Shown: positions 42,917-53,947 of the stretch, piece after piece
How the letters are laid out: each line of letters begins with the position of its first letter
Position numbering within the stretch: the first letter of the stretch is position 1
Source of the DNA: Euborellia annulipes
Lineage: Eukaryota; Arthropoda; Insecta; Dermaptera; Anisolabididae
Length of the DNA stretch: 64,000 nt
Reading direction: 5' to 3'
Assembly: GCA_023213315.1 (NCBI GenBank)
Contig: JAKCPI010002856.1
Span: 1 to 64,000 of the forward strand
The notes under the pieces: model-generated
What the model saw: the letters and a program-made list of their open reading frames with translations, nothing else
Told to the model about the DNA's origin: nothing
Databases searched by the model: none
Translations under genes and position numbers: made by a program

Positions 42917-43016
42917 CTAATAGTATATCGGTGGAAACTAAATATATGTCGACACAAAAAAATTTGGTGGGACAAGCACAGAACACAACTTGAGGGTAAG
43001 AGAAAGTTGTGTACTA
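42917..43016 (-). mobile_element. Helentron-like hairpin end, fragment
   Basis: TATATCGGTGGAAACTAAAT ATATGTCGACAC, TTTGGTGGGACAAGCACAGA ... GGGTAAGAGAAAGTTGTGTA. The hairpin loop is shortened and the outer part is lost. Confidence 0.65.
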
Positions 43017-43057
43017 TAACAACATAATGAATATTAATTTCATAAATCTAAAACCTA

Positions 43058-43402
43058 GCAAGGTCTATTCTCTAAAAACAGACGTTAAAATTTAAAATCA
43101 ACAAATGGGTGTTAAAAAGTAATGTAAAAACAATGAGCGTTAAAAAAAAAAAAATGTTATTCTCTAAACAAAGTTAACATGTTGCTTTTATTTCAAAGCT
43201 ATCAAAATCATAATCTTACTTTTTTAGGCTAATTTTTTATTTTAAATAAGACGTTAAAATATTAAATTTTATATTAATTTTTAACACTATTTACTAAATG
43301 TTAACGCGTTGGCTTTAAAGTTGTTGTTACAGAATAGAGAGAAGGAAGTGTTAAAATGAATTAATGTTAAAAGTTAACGTTTTTGCTTAGAGAATAGACC
43401 TG
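43058..43402. mobile_element. ~345-bp MITE with GGTCTATTCTCTAA ends
   Basis: AAGGTCTATTCTCTAAAAAC AGACGTTAAAATT faces AAAAGTTAACGTTTTTGCTT AGAGAATAGACCTG. Internal GTTAAAA/TTTTAAC motifs repeat many times. A half copy lies at 60362-60540. Confidence 0.7.
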
Positions 43403-43429
43403 AGTAGAGATAATATTTTTATTATTTTG

Positions 43430-43870
43430 ATGAATTGACATCAATATTGATATCTCAAGACGTTATATATTTTTTTTTCCTTCTTCATGTAAACATCTCC
43501 CCCACTCTAGATATATTTTTTTTTCTGGTTTTAAATAAGCCCATTAATCACGGGGCATTTGCTTTTTGCCTAGAAGAAGAGAGAGTGCTCACGTGGCAGA
43601 ATCTGGCAGCGACGTCTTCCTCTCTGTATCGAGTCCAAGTCAAACGGTGATTTATCTCTAAGAAGAAGAAGAAGGGAAGAGGACACCCTCTTCTCTCTAT
43701 CTCTTTTTCTATTAACATGGCCTCCGCATTTTTCACGCTCTCTCTCTCTCTCTCTCTCGTAAAAAAAAGGAGAGAGATATTTTATTTGGCCCCTTCAGAC
43801 GCTCACTCTCTCTCTCTCTAATTCGAGTGACAGCAATCGAAACGCTGAATTGTCCTTTTTTTTCCTCACT
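43430..43870. other. Unique sequence with CT microsatellites
   Basis: CTCACGTGGCAGAATCTGGC AGCGACG (43588) and CCATTAATCACGGGGC are not repeated. (CT)n at 43739-43758 and 43805-43820. ORFs on both strands (43435-43650, 43548-43736) lack domains. Possibly host, not annotated as a gene. Confidence 0.35.
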
Positions 43871-43967
43871 CGTTTTAACTCCCTATAGAAAGAGAAGTAT
43901 CGACGAATCTAATTGCAAAAGAATGATTTTTTTCTTTTTTTTTTAACGAATTTAAATTTTTATTTTT

Positions 43968-44148
43968 TAACACTCCCATTCACACAGTCTTTTCGCCAAC
44001 TCTGACTTTACGATAACCGTTGTATTAATAATTATATATATTGGGGTCCAGGCATTCTTGGATACCAAATGGCTTAAATAAAATCATCGGACTGCCTGAG
44101 AACCCACGACCCTTAGTATACAAGGCCACTACACAAAGCCCGAGGGCC
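43968..44148 (-). mobile_element. tRNA-derived SINE, internally deleted
   Basis: Minus strand: GGGCTTTGTGTAGTGGCC, deleted B box (GTGGGTTCTCAGG), CAGTCCGATGATTTTATT, CCATTTGG half hairpin, GAATGCCTGGACCCC, GACTGTGTGAATGGG. Confidence 0.75.
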
Positions 44149-44353
44149 AAATTTTTAATATTTGCCAATATTACCAATATAAGGGACAGGGGCGTATATT
44201 AAATAGAAATTGAGGATTTGGTAATGGTAATTTACTAATGTTTATTCATTAATTACAATAGGTATAAAAAATAAATTAGAAATGTTCATACATTTTTAAT
44301 AGTTTGTGTACGGTACTAAGTTATATAATTATTAAATTTGATTTGTTTGTGGG

Positions 44354-44822
44354 AGAATGTGATTATGTTGCAATGTTCGTGTGAATATCTCAAAAAATAT
44401 TATAAGTAGAAATTTGAAATTTGGCCAAAATATTCTTCTATTTGAACTTATTCGATGATAATTAATTTGTATTTTTAATTCCACCGAATTTTTGACATGA
44501 ATGCATTACTTTCTCCTTAAATATTGAAAGGTCTTTATTTATTTATTTTTTAGATGAATGTTAATATTTATATTTATTTTTTTGTTACAGCTAATGCAAA
44601 AGGGACCAAACAGAAGGATCCACCAAAATCTTGGAAGTTTATTTGCAACAGGGAAACTGCATCTGCTAGTTGCTTCAAATATAATTTAACCCTTTGAATT
44701 ATCTATGCCTCTCAGTGTGTACAGGCATCGATGTTGGCAGCCGGCTGCTCCGCCCTCTCCCTTCTCGTATCTAAAGGTAATTCAATTCGAAATTACTATT
44801 TAACATTTATCATACTTAAAAA
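44354..44822 (+). repeat. Duplicated block A (~470 bp) with exon-like core
   Basis: Nearly identical to 46699-47168. Consists of one tandem-array unit, a segment with Helentron-like wording (ACCGAATTTTTGACATGAAT), then TTTTTGTTACAG|CTAATGC and CTAAAG|GTAATTC. Confidence 0.85.
44591..44776 (+). other. Exon-like segment, copy 1
   Basis: 186 nt bounded by a splice-acceptor-like TTTTTTTGTTACAG and a donor-like AAAG|GTAATT. No frame is open throughout and there is no recognised protein. Copies 2 (46937-47120) and 3 (from 51986) keep the acceptor. A non-coding exon, a UTR exon or coincidence are all possible. Confidence 0.35.
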
Positions 44823-44833
44823 TAAAATTATTT

Positions 44834-44921
44834 AGTATATGTGAGGTTTCACTAAGTTGTAAATGAAAGAAATATTGAATTTCTTTCATTTACAACTTAG
44901 TGAAACCTCACATATACTAAT
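44834..44921. repeat. Perfect ~86-bp palindrome
   Basis: TAGTATATGTGAGGTTTCAC TAAGTTGTAAATGAAAGAAA and its exact complement meet around ATATTGAAT-like centre at 44878. It adjoins the left end of the next element. Confidence 0.88.
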
Positions 44922-46295
44922 TGAACCGTGTTATTCAATGGTGTGTCAAAGACCAAAAAATTCAAAATTGAGTTAAGCATGGAATATTGTTTCAAATGCT
45001 TTAATTAATAGTATTTTTTATGAAATATGTCCTAAAAAAATTTATTTTTAATGTAAAAGCATAAAATTATTTTTACAATATTTCAATGCAGGATTTTACA
45101 TTTTTCAATAATGATTTATGTACTTAACATGTTGTTTCGTAATACTTAATTTGAAAAGAACAATTTTTCATTTATGCGTCAAGTGCAAGACATCGTAAAC
45201 AACTATACGTTTGAGATATATTGTTGCGTTTATGCCCTAAGTATTTTCAATTATGAACACCGGCATCGCTATTGTTTAGAGGTATTTAATATAAACTTAA
45301 GAAAATATTAATTTTATTTATTTCAAATTTATATATTCAATACACTATTACTATATTCCATTTGTTGAAATTTAATACAAGTATTTCATAACCTACAAAA
45401 ATTATAATTCATTTTTTAATTTCTTTTAGCCTAATTCTATAATGTTTTCTATCTTTTTCTATGAACTATATATATAATTTTCCAATTAACAATAAATTAA
45501 TATCGTTTAATTGAGTTTTAACCAGTGTGATTTTAACAACCAATAAAAAGTTATTTACCAAATAATATTATATATATTTTTTCCCCTTAAATAAACAAAA
45601 ATCATTTTTTTTTTTTGAAAAATGAGAAAATTTTCTCTGAATTCGTAGACGTCAAAATTTAATTTTTTGATATTATTCCTGATAATGAAAATGAAGATGA
45701 GGATGAGGATCTGTGCGATTTCGAAAAGACAACAAAACAAATAATATTAGGTTAGGTTAGGTTGAAGTGGCCGTAATATTAAGTCTATTTCATTATTATA
45801 ACTTTGATTTACTGTTTCCAAGCTATTTATTCAGAAATTAATTGATGAGAAAATTTTGATATCACTTTGTATTTAATTTTAAAATATTAATACTATTTAA
45901 AATTGATGAATGTGATTTTGATAAAAAGTTTCTATGCTACTAGTATTAAATATAAAGAGACTTTGAAGCATTTTTGCAAATATAATTGGACTTAGAGAAT
46001 TTTTCAATCATGGGTCAATGGACTTTGAAGCATTTTTTACAAATATATATCGCACATAGAGAATTTTGTAAAAATAATTTTTTATATTTTATTTTTTTCC
46101 TCTAAATTAGTCATATTTTTAGAGATAATTTATGAATATCTGCCATAATTACAGTATTTACTTGCACAATTGACAAAAAAAATGATATATAATCTAATAA
46201 AAACAATTTAAATCAGAAAAACTTTAATGTTGATTTTCTCAAAACTCGATATTTGGTCTTTGACACACCATTGAATAACAGGGTTCAATTAATTT
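44918..46295. mobile_element. ~1.4 kb element with ~45-bp TIRs
   Basis: TTGAACCGTGTTATTCAATG GTGTGTCAAAGACCAAA (44922-44958) faces TTTGGTCTTTGACACACCAT TGAATAACAGGGTTCAA (46253-46289). The interior is AT-rich with no transposase; it includes GATGAGGATGAGGATCTG (45695-45712) and an insect-type GGTTAGGTTAGGTT (45754). TSD not certain. Confidence 0.7.
45752..45768 (+). repeat. GGTTAGGTTAGGTT run
   Basis: TAGGTTAGGTTAGGTTG. Short (TTAGG)-like interstitial run, frequent in insect genomes. Too short to be a telomere. Confidence 0.7.
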
Positions 46296-46698
46296 TATTT
46301 ATAAATATGTTTCACGGACAACCTACACCACTTTCCAAAATATTCTTCTATTTGAACTTATTCGATGCAAATTAATTTGTATTTGTATTTCCACCCCTAC
46401 GAAAATTAGGGACGTGAATGTCATATGCAAGTTCGTGTGAATATCTCAAAAAATATTAGGAGTAGAAATTTGAAATTTGGCCAAAATATTCTTCTATTTG
46501 AACTTATTTGATGCTAATTAATTTGTATTTTTATTTCCACCCCTTTTAGGGGCGCGAATGTCATATGCAAGTTCGTGTGAATATCTCAAAAAATATTATA
46601 AGTAGAAATTTGAAATTTGGCCAAAATATTCTTCTATTTGAACTTATTCGATGCTAATTAATTTGTATTTGTATTTCCACCCCTTCCAAATTTAGGGG

Positions 46699-47168
46699 CG
46701 AGAATGTGATTATGTTGCAATGTTCGTGTGAATATCTCAAAAAATATTATAAGTAGAAATTTGAAATTTGGCCAAAATATTCTTCTATTTGAACTTATTC
46801 GATGATAATTAATTTGTATTTTTAATTCCACCGAATTTTTGACATGAATGCATTACTTTCTCCTTAAATATTGAAAGGTATTTATTTATTTATTTTTTAG
46901 ATGAATGTTAATATTTATATTTATTTTTTGTTACAGCTAATGCAAAAGGGACCAAACAGAAGGATCCACCAAAATCTTGGAAGTTTATTTGCAACAGGGA
47001 AACTGCATCTGCTAGTTGCTTCAAATATAATTTAACCCTTTGAATTATCTATGCCTCTCAGTGTGCAGGCATCGATGTTGGCAGCCGGCTGCTCCGCTCT
47101 CTCCCTTCTCGTATCTAAAGGTAATTCAATTCGAAATTACTATTTAACATTTATCATACTTAAAAATC
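46699..47168 (+). repeat. Duplicated block A, copy 2, with exon-like core
   Basis: Same as 44354-44822. The exon-like core is 46937-47120 (184 nt; lacks the TA of GTGTACAGG). It is truncated on the right by a half Helentron-like hairpin. Confidence 0.85.
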
Positions 47169-47229
47169 TGGTGTGACTGGCGCACAGCACACAACTTTCT
47201 CTTACCCTTCGGTAAGAGAAAGTTGTGCA
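47165..47229 (+). mobile_element. Helentron-like hairpin fragment in the array
   Basis: AAATCTGGTGTGACTGGCGC ACAGCACACAACTTTCTCTT ACCCTTCGGTAAGAGAAAGT TGTG. The distal half of the hairpin has been replaced by array sequence (CACCCTACGAAAATTAGG). Confidence 0.8.
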
Positions 47230-48187
47230 CCCTACGAAAATTAGGGGCGCGAATGTCATATACAAGTTCGTGTGAATATCTCAAAAAATATTAGGAGTAG
47301 AAATTTGAAATTTGGCCAAAATATTCTTCTATTTGAACTTATTCGATGCTAATTAATTTGTATTTTTATTTCCACCCCTTCTGAATTTAGGGACGTGAAT
47401 GTCATATGCAAGTTCGTGTGAATATCTCAAAAAATATTACAAGTAGAAATTTGAAATTTGGCCAAAATATTCTTCTATTTGAACTTATTCGATGCTAATT
47501 AATTTGTATTTTTTTCCACCCCTTCTGAATTTAGGGGCGCGAATGTCATATACAAGTTCGTGAGAATATCTCAAAAAATATTAGAGTAGAAATTTGAAAT
47601 TTGGCCAAAATATTCTTCTATTTGAACTTTTTCGATGCTAATTAATTTGTATTTTTATTTCCACCTCTTTCGAATTTAGGGGCGCGAATGTGATTATAAT
47701 GCAATGTTCGTGTTAATATCTCAAAAAATATTACAAGTAGAAATTTGAAATTTGGCCAAAATATTCTTCTATTTGAACGTATTCGATGCTAATTAATTGG
47801 TATTTTTATTTCCACCCCTTCTGAATTTAGGGGCGCGAATGTCATATACAAGTTCGTGAGAATATCTCAAAAAATATTAGGAGTAGAAATTTGAAATTTG
47901 GCCAAAATATTCTTCTATTTGAACTTTTTCGATGCTAATTAATTTGTATTTTTATTTCCACCTCTTTCGAATTTAGGGGCGCGAATGTGATTATAATGCA
48001 ATGTTCGTGTTAATATCTCAAAAAATATTACAAGTAGAAATTTGAAATTTGGCCAAAATATTCTTCTATTTGAACTTATTCGATGCTAATTAATTTGTAT
48101 TTTTATTTCCACCCCTTTCGAATTTAGGGGCGCGAATGTGATTATAATGCAATGTTCGTGTTAATATCTCAAACAATACTACAGGGT

Positions 48188-51100
48188 CTATCCATTTCAA
48201 GTGATACAGCAGGGGTCGCTCGACCATTTTGTAAAAAAATAATATTTTTTTCCTAGATTCCTACATTATTTCTGAGTTCAAAAGTGATTTTAAAAATTTT
48301 TTATCTCTTTTGGTACTGCTACGGCGGCCATTTTTGTTTTGCAAAACGCGCTAATTTTGGCGTATTTAAGGTAGACATGGGTCGATACGCGATTTTGCTG
48401 TACCAGGTACTCGCTGTTACAGGTACTTGTTCGTACCCGATATTTTTACCAGATATTTTTGTACCCGATACAGATTTCACTCAGCAACGCTAGCTTCACA
48501 TAAATACAAGTAACAGATTCGATACGTAGTAGTAGTAGTAATTTTCTTGGTTTCCAACCGTTGGTAAATTAGCCACAAATCTGATTTGATACTTCGATCA
48601 TTGTGAAGCTATCAATAAGAACTTGCTTAACTTGAAAAAAGAATAAACATGAAACTATTAAAATATACTTTAGTAATATACAAGGTGTACTTTTATTTTA
48701 AAAATTGTATTTATAATTTAAAAAAATAATTTTTCAAAGTCAAATAAATAAAGAGTACCCCAAATGAAATGTCATTTTACTAGAGACTAAATTAACATTT
48801 TTCAAAGTTTTTTTCCCTGTATTTATAAATATTCTTGAATTGAAAAATCAAAAACTCATAATTATTCATTACTAAAGAGTTTTCCAAACTGACTGAACTG
48901 ACATTTTAATGTCTCCAAATTTAAAATGTAATGTTATATACTGCACTAGAAAAATAATTAACAAATTTCTTTACTAGCGAAAGAAATTTAATTTATTGAA
49001 GTTCATTATGTTTTTAAATTCACAGTTACTTGTATTTTTACTTTTTTAATTAATGTTTTTAAATAAAAAAGTTTCAAAGTAAAAAAAACATAACTTATTT
49101 ATTAAAAATTTTTTTTTTTTTTTTTTAATTTCTCCTCTCTTTCTTAAATTAAAGAAAAGAGAAATAATGTATTAGTAATAATTAGATTTGTATTTAATTA
49201 TTATAGGGCCAAGTGAGAAAAGTAGAGTAAAAAATGTAAAAATGATTCGGAATGACGTTCGAAAAGCGCGCCAGAGCTAGCGAAATTGCCCTGTCAGGAG
49301 AGAAGAGACGGGGCGGGGCGTCGCGAGTTGAGGGTCGCAAGGGAGAAGGAATGAGAGAACAGGCGAAACGAAAACTGTATCGGGTAAAGACGCTCTAAAG
49401 TGAAAAGAAAGTATTTGATTAATGCGCAAGCGCGAGAAACCCGGTACGAGTCTAGTGGAGTGTGCCTGAGTAGCTGTTACTCAAATACCTGATATTTTTT
49501 GCTCGCACCCATTATGACTATCTGTTACTTTTTCATACCTGATACAAAATATCAGATTGATACAGTATCACCCATGTCTAATTTAAGGGTTTGCGTTAAC
49601 TTGTATAACTCAGAAACCATTAATTCTAGAGTGATGAAACAAAAACCATTTTAATCAGGAAGAAACAGCCTAAATATTATCTCCAGTACATATTTACTGA
49701 AATATGGATCAAAAACAGTCTGCAACCCAATCAACATTGGGGTAAGAAAACGGAAAAATTTCAATTTTTGAAGGCATATTACCTTTGGAAAGAATACAAT
49801 CTCAGGCTTGATTTTTTTTTGTGTGTAGCTATATACTAGTACTGCATGTATTTTAAATATCAACCCTGAGACTTAATTCCCTTTAAGAGCTACAAATTTT
49901 TAAAAACTGAAATTTTTCAAAAAATCCAAACTTTGAGCCTCAATATCTTTGTTGGGACAAAGTTTAAAAATCTGAAATTTTTACCAGCAAACCCTCTTAT
50001 GGTTGTTATACTGCTGTATAAATTTCATCTTTGAGATTTTGTTTTAAGCCAAGTTACAATATCATGAAAATCACAAAAAACCCTTAAGCTCGGCCAATAC
50101 CTCTAGTACTGTAGATAGCTTAGATTAAGTTCCAGGTGTAGGCAATTATTTTACTTAATGTAAACTTAACCTATTTAAATGTAATGTCTTGCTTTTGATG
50201 TAAAATAATATGAATTTTTGAAATTTTAAATAACTTTATCACGTTATTTTCAGGTTTACAAAAAAAAAAAACTTTGTACATTTACTCAATTTTTCTGGCT
50301 TATTTATAAATTTCATTTTCATAAAGAATATTAAAAATTACACATTTTCTTCATAATCAGTTGCTAGTGAGGTTATGAAGCACTTAACATTACTACTGTC
50401 CGGTACAGGAATAAAACACTAACCAGTAAAAAATAATTTGTACGTATTTCTATGTCAAGAAAACAGTGTGTGTTTGTGTAATTTTTAATATTCTTTATGA
50501 AAATGAAATTTATAAATAAGCCAGAAAAATTGAGTAAATGTACAAAGTTTTTTTTTTTGTAAACCTGAAAATAACGTGATAAAGTTATTTAAAATTTCAA
50601 AAATTCATATTATTTTACATCAAAAGCAAGACATTACATTTAAATAGGTTAAGTTTACATTAAGTAAAATAATTGCCTACACCTGGAACTTAATCTAAGC
50701 TATCTACAGTACTAGAGGTATTGGCCGAGCTTAAGGGTTTTTTGTGATTTTCATGATATTGTAACTTGGCTTAAAACAAAATCTCAAAGATGAAATTTAT
50801 ACAGCAGTATAACAACCATAAGAGGGTTTGCTGGTAAAAATTTCAGATTTTTAAACTTTGTCCCAACAAAGATATTGAGGCTCAAAGTTTGGATTTTTTG
50901 AAAAATTTCAGTTTTTAAAAATTTGTAGCTCTTAAAGGAATTAAGTCTCAGGGTTGATATTTAAAATACATGCAGTACTAGTATATAGCTACACACAAAA
51001 AAAAATCAAGCCTGAGATTGTATTCTTTCCAAAGGTAATATGCCTTCAAAAATTGAAATTTTTCCGTTTTCTTACCCCAATGTTGATTGGGTTGCAGACT

Positions 51101-51428
51101 GTTTTTTGATCCATATTTCAGTAAATATGTACTGGAGATAATATTTAGGCTGTTTCTTCCTGATTAAAATGGTTTTTGTTTCATCACTCTAGAATTAATG
51201 GTTTCTGAGTTATACAAGTTAACGCAAACCCTTAAATACGCCAAAATTAGCGCGTTTTGCAAAACAAAAATGGCCGCCGTAGCAGTACCAAAAGAGATAA
51301 AAAATTTTTAAAATCACTTTTGAACTCAGAAATAATGTAGGAATCTAGGAAAAAAATATTATTTTTTTACAAAATGGTCGAGCGACCAATTATTTTTTTT
51401 TCTGTATCACTTGATATGGATAGACTCT
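48188..51428. mobile_element. 3.2-kb palindromic (foldback) element
   Basis: Ends GGGTCTATCCATTTCAAGTG and TGATATGGATAGACTC. Left arm 48188-48371 plus 49589-50340, right arm 50480-51428, with a loop of about 130 bp near 50345-50475. The arms are nearly identical for about 940 bp once the hAT insertion is removed. Inserted in the tandem array: units resume with TACAAGTAGAAATTTG at 51429. No ORF of note. Confidence 0.85.
48372..49580. mobile_element. hAT-type non-autonomous element, 8-bp TSD
   Basis: 1209 bp, TIR TAGACATGGGT (48372-48382) / ACCCATGTCTA (49570-49580), perfect 8-bp duplication ATTTAAGG (48364-48371, 49581-49588). The opposite palindrome arm gives the empty site (TATTTAAGGGTTTGCG). 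GTATCAGGTA/TACCTGATA-type subterminal motifs recur at both ends. The interior is AT-rich with a GC-rich part at 49255-49345 (GACGGGGCGGGGCGTCGCG). No transposase. Confidence 0.93.
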
Positions 51429-51520
51429 ACAAGTAGAAATTTGAAATTTGGCCAAAATATTCTTCTATTTGAACTTATTCGATGCTAATTAATTTGTATT
51501 TTTATTTCCACTCCTTCAAA

Positions 51521-51880
51521 AATTGAATACCGAAGGCAATAGAAGATTGTGTGCTGTGCGACCACTCACACCAGCTTCTCAGCTGTTAAAGCCAAGTTCA
51601 AGGTCAGTGAGTTCAATGCCTTCATAGCGTTAGTTCCAAACTTGGCCACCTGAGTCTTGTAAACAGCGCTGTGTGTATCAATCTGATTAATTGGCTTTTG
51701 TTTAGATGATAAAAATTAATTAACCACAAAAAATTGACTTTAAAAACAAAAGTTTCTCCAAGAAGAAGTATTTTCAATGAAAATTTGTTCAAATTCATTT
51801 ATTTAGTTAAAATTAATATTGGCCCACTTTTTTCGACTCGGGTAATCTCAAAATATATTTCGATCAAAATCTCCACAACG
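51521..51880. other. Mixed sequence after the array
   Basis: 51535-51570 has a Helentron-like hairpin scrap (GTGTGCTGTGCGACCACTCACACCAG). The rest (AGCCAAGTTCAAGGTCAGTG, GTTCCAAACTTGGCCACC) is not recognised. Confidence 0.4.
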
Positions 51881-52150
51881 AATTTTTGACATGAATGCTT
51901 TACTTTCTCTTTAAATATTGAAAGGTCTATAAATTTATTTATTTTTGAGATGAATGTTAATATTTATATTTATTTTTTATTACAGCCAATGTAAAAGGAA
52001 CTAAACAGAAGGAACCACCAAAATCTTGAAGTCCATTTCCAAAAGCGAAACTGCATCTGCTACTTGCTTTAAATATAATTGCTCTCAGTGTGTACAGACA
52101 TCAGTGTTGTCAGTGGGCTGCTCCGCAATCTCCGTTGGTTTATACAGTTT
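51881..52150 (+). repeat. Third, diverged copy of the exon-like block
   Basis: Matches 44500-44776: TTTTTATTACAG|CCAATG, AAGGAACTAAACAGAAGGA, CCACCAAAATCTTGAAG, GAAACTGCATCTGCTACTTG, CTCTCAGTGTGTACAGACAT, GGGCTGCTCCGCAATCTCC. The acceptor is kept and the donor position is lost. It is the oldest of the three by divergence. Confidence 0.65.
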
Positions 52151-52591
52151 TAAGAACAAGAAAGTAACAAACATTTATTTTCAAATGTAAGTAATCACCC
52201 CATTGATTTTCTTATGTGATTATTTCGTTGTTTTTAAAAAAGATGAAAATCTTTTTGAATTTTCTCTTAATTTTGAACTATAAAAAGTTTCCATTAATTT
52301 TTTTTTTTTAACATTGAAATAATCATATGATTTAATATTGGCCTTCTCGGAGCTTAATAAATCTTTTAAAAAAACTTATTTTCACATTATGAAAGAAAGT
52401 TTATTTCGTTAATAGTTAATGATCTTCACTTGAATATGAAACTTTAAAAATAGATAATGTATATTATACATATTTGTTTAGACCATATTCCAAGTGGGAT
52501 GGAGCGAGTTAAAAAACATTGAATTTTATTCATTTCTATTGAATGTCGGGCTCGGACTTTATAAATTCGCATTTCGGTTCAGCAGCAACAT

Positions 52592-52623
52592 CTCAATTTC
52601 TCTCTTCTCTTCCTTAGGTAAAT
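52592..52623 (+). promoter_or_regulatory. Polypyrimidine-AG|GTAAAT junction 1
   Basis: CTCAATTTCTCTCTTCTCTTCC TTAG|GTAAAT, junction 52617/52618. An acceptor-like pyrimidine tract immediately abuts a donor-like GTAAAT: the shape of a recursive splice site or zero-length exon. Copied at 53787/53788. Confidence 0.4.
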
Positions 52624-52959
52624 GAACATTATTCAAATATTCATCCCTTGTCAATTAATAATTAAATATGCCAAATGGAATGGAGGGAGTTAAAAAACAT
52701 TGGATTATATTCATTTCTATTGAATTTTCCCCAAATATCACAGGTTTTTGTTTTTATCCCTTATCTAATAGAAAAAAACATCTTGTCATTTAATAACATT
52801 TCGCAATTGAATATAAAAAAATTTCCATAGGAAAGTATAAATTTAATTAGAAGATAAAAAAAAATATTGCAACCTCTTAAGCTATTTACTTAATAGGGGG
52901 TTTGTCATTTAAGGGTGAGTGTGTAAAGTAAGTCTTAAAAATTTAAGCAGAAACAACTC

Positions 52960-52995
52960 AGCCTCCCTCCCCCTCTTTTCTCTCATCAGGTAAAT
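52960..52995 (+). promoter_or_regulatory. Polypyrimidine-AG|GTAAAT junction 2
   Basis: GCCTCCCTCCCCCTCTTTTC TCTCATCAG|GTAAAT, junction 52989/52990. A strong pyrimidine tract and CAG|GT. Copied at 54848/54849. Confidence 0.45.
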
Positions 52996-53367
52996 ACAGT
53001 ATTACTCAATTTTTTATTAGGCCTTTCAAATTAATGATTAAAAAGGGACGGAAAGGAAAAAATTACGTTTATATATTCTAAATTTTAATTAATTTAATAT
53101 TGGAAAAATAAACAGGCTGCTTTTTTTTATCTCGTCTAAAAAAAAAAAAGATAAATTAATAATTTTTTTTTTAACTTTTCAAAAAAAAAAACCTATCATA
53201 TGATTTCTTTTATGAAAATTGAATTTTTGTTTTTAAAAAGGATATTTGGGAAATGATTACGGGATAAATAAAACAATTATTTTAAAAAAATAATCTTTAT
53301 TGAATATTTAAATTGTGTTGTTTATGAATAGGATAAAAAATAATAAATAAATATTTCTTTGTTTCAG

Positions 53368-53563
53368 AAGGAAAAAAAGCATCCATATTCGTCATCATAA
53401 TTATCAAGAAACAGGACTTAAGCAATTGGAACAAAGCAAGTATTTTAGTTGCATTCACGTCGAGCAAGAAGCCAGTCGATTGAAGTCATCTCTCTGCTTT
53501 TCTTCCATTGCGATTCTATTAGTGAAAAAAAACATCACACACCCCTCAACTCTTAATTAAAAG
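53368..53563 (+). other. Exon-like segment (unit 1 version)
   Basis: After TTTCTTTGTTTCAG (acceptor-like), 196 nt to AATTAAAAG|GTATTT. The first ~129 nt are shared with 56689-56818 (GCATCCATATTCGTCATCAT, TTAGTTGCATTCACGTCGAG). They diverge after TCTCTCTG. No open frame. Possibly an alternative or dead 5' UTR exon. Confidence 0.35.
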
Positions 53564-53947
53564 GTATTTATAATTTGCATATTTCATTTTCATTAAGGAT
53601 TAACATTTTACTGTTATATTTTCCAATTTATAAAATTATCTATTATTTTAGACCATATTCCAAGTGGGATGGAGCGAGTTAAAAAACATTGAATTTTATT
53701 CATTTCTATTGAATGTCGGGCTCTGACTTTATAAATTCGCATTTCGGTTCAGCAGCAACATCTCAATTTCTCTCTTCTCTTCCTTAGGTAAATAAACATT
53801 ATTCAAATATTCATCCCTTGTCAATTAATAATTAAATATGCCAAATGGAATGGAGGAGTTAAAAAACATTGGATTATATTCATTTCTATTGAATTTTCCC
53901 CAAATATCACAGGTTTTTGTTTTTATCCCTTATCTAATAGAAAAAAA

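Larger units (their letters stand above)
46310..48182 (+). repeat. ~150-bp tandem array (about 10 units)
   Basis: Unit contains GTTCGTGTGAATATCTCAAA AAATATTA, AGTAGAAATTTGAAATTTGG CCAAAATATTCTTCTATTTG, AACTTATTCGATGCTAATTA, TTTCCACCCCTT and TTTAGGGGCGCGAATGT. GTTCG phases near 46431, 46571, 46721, 47266, 47412, 47556, 47707, 47849, 48003 and 48158. Two alternating variants (CATATGCAAG and GATTATAATGCAATG) give a higher-order pattern. Isolated units at 44354-44500 and 51429-51520. Confidence 0.9.
52477..53496 (+). repeat. Direct duplication, unit 1 (empty sites)
   Basis: About 1020 bp from TTTAGACCATATTCCAAGTG to GAAGTCATCTCTCTG. Lacks both insertions present in unit 2: at 52771-52778 the site reads GAAAAAAACATC, and at 53295 TTTATTGAATATTTAAATT. 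Includes exon-like and AG|GTAAAT junctions. Confidence 0.92.

Noticed and set aside
45752..45768. Telomere or interstitial telomere array
   Set aside because: Only three GGTTA-type units; too short to mean more than common insect GGTTAGGTT scatter.
46310..48182. CRISPR-like array
   Set aside because: Units of about 150 bp repeat in full without unique spacers; this is eukaryotic tandem DNA.
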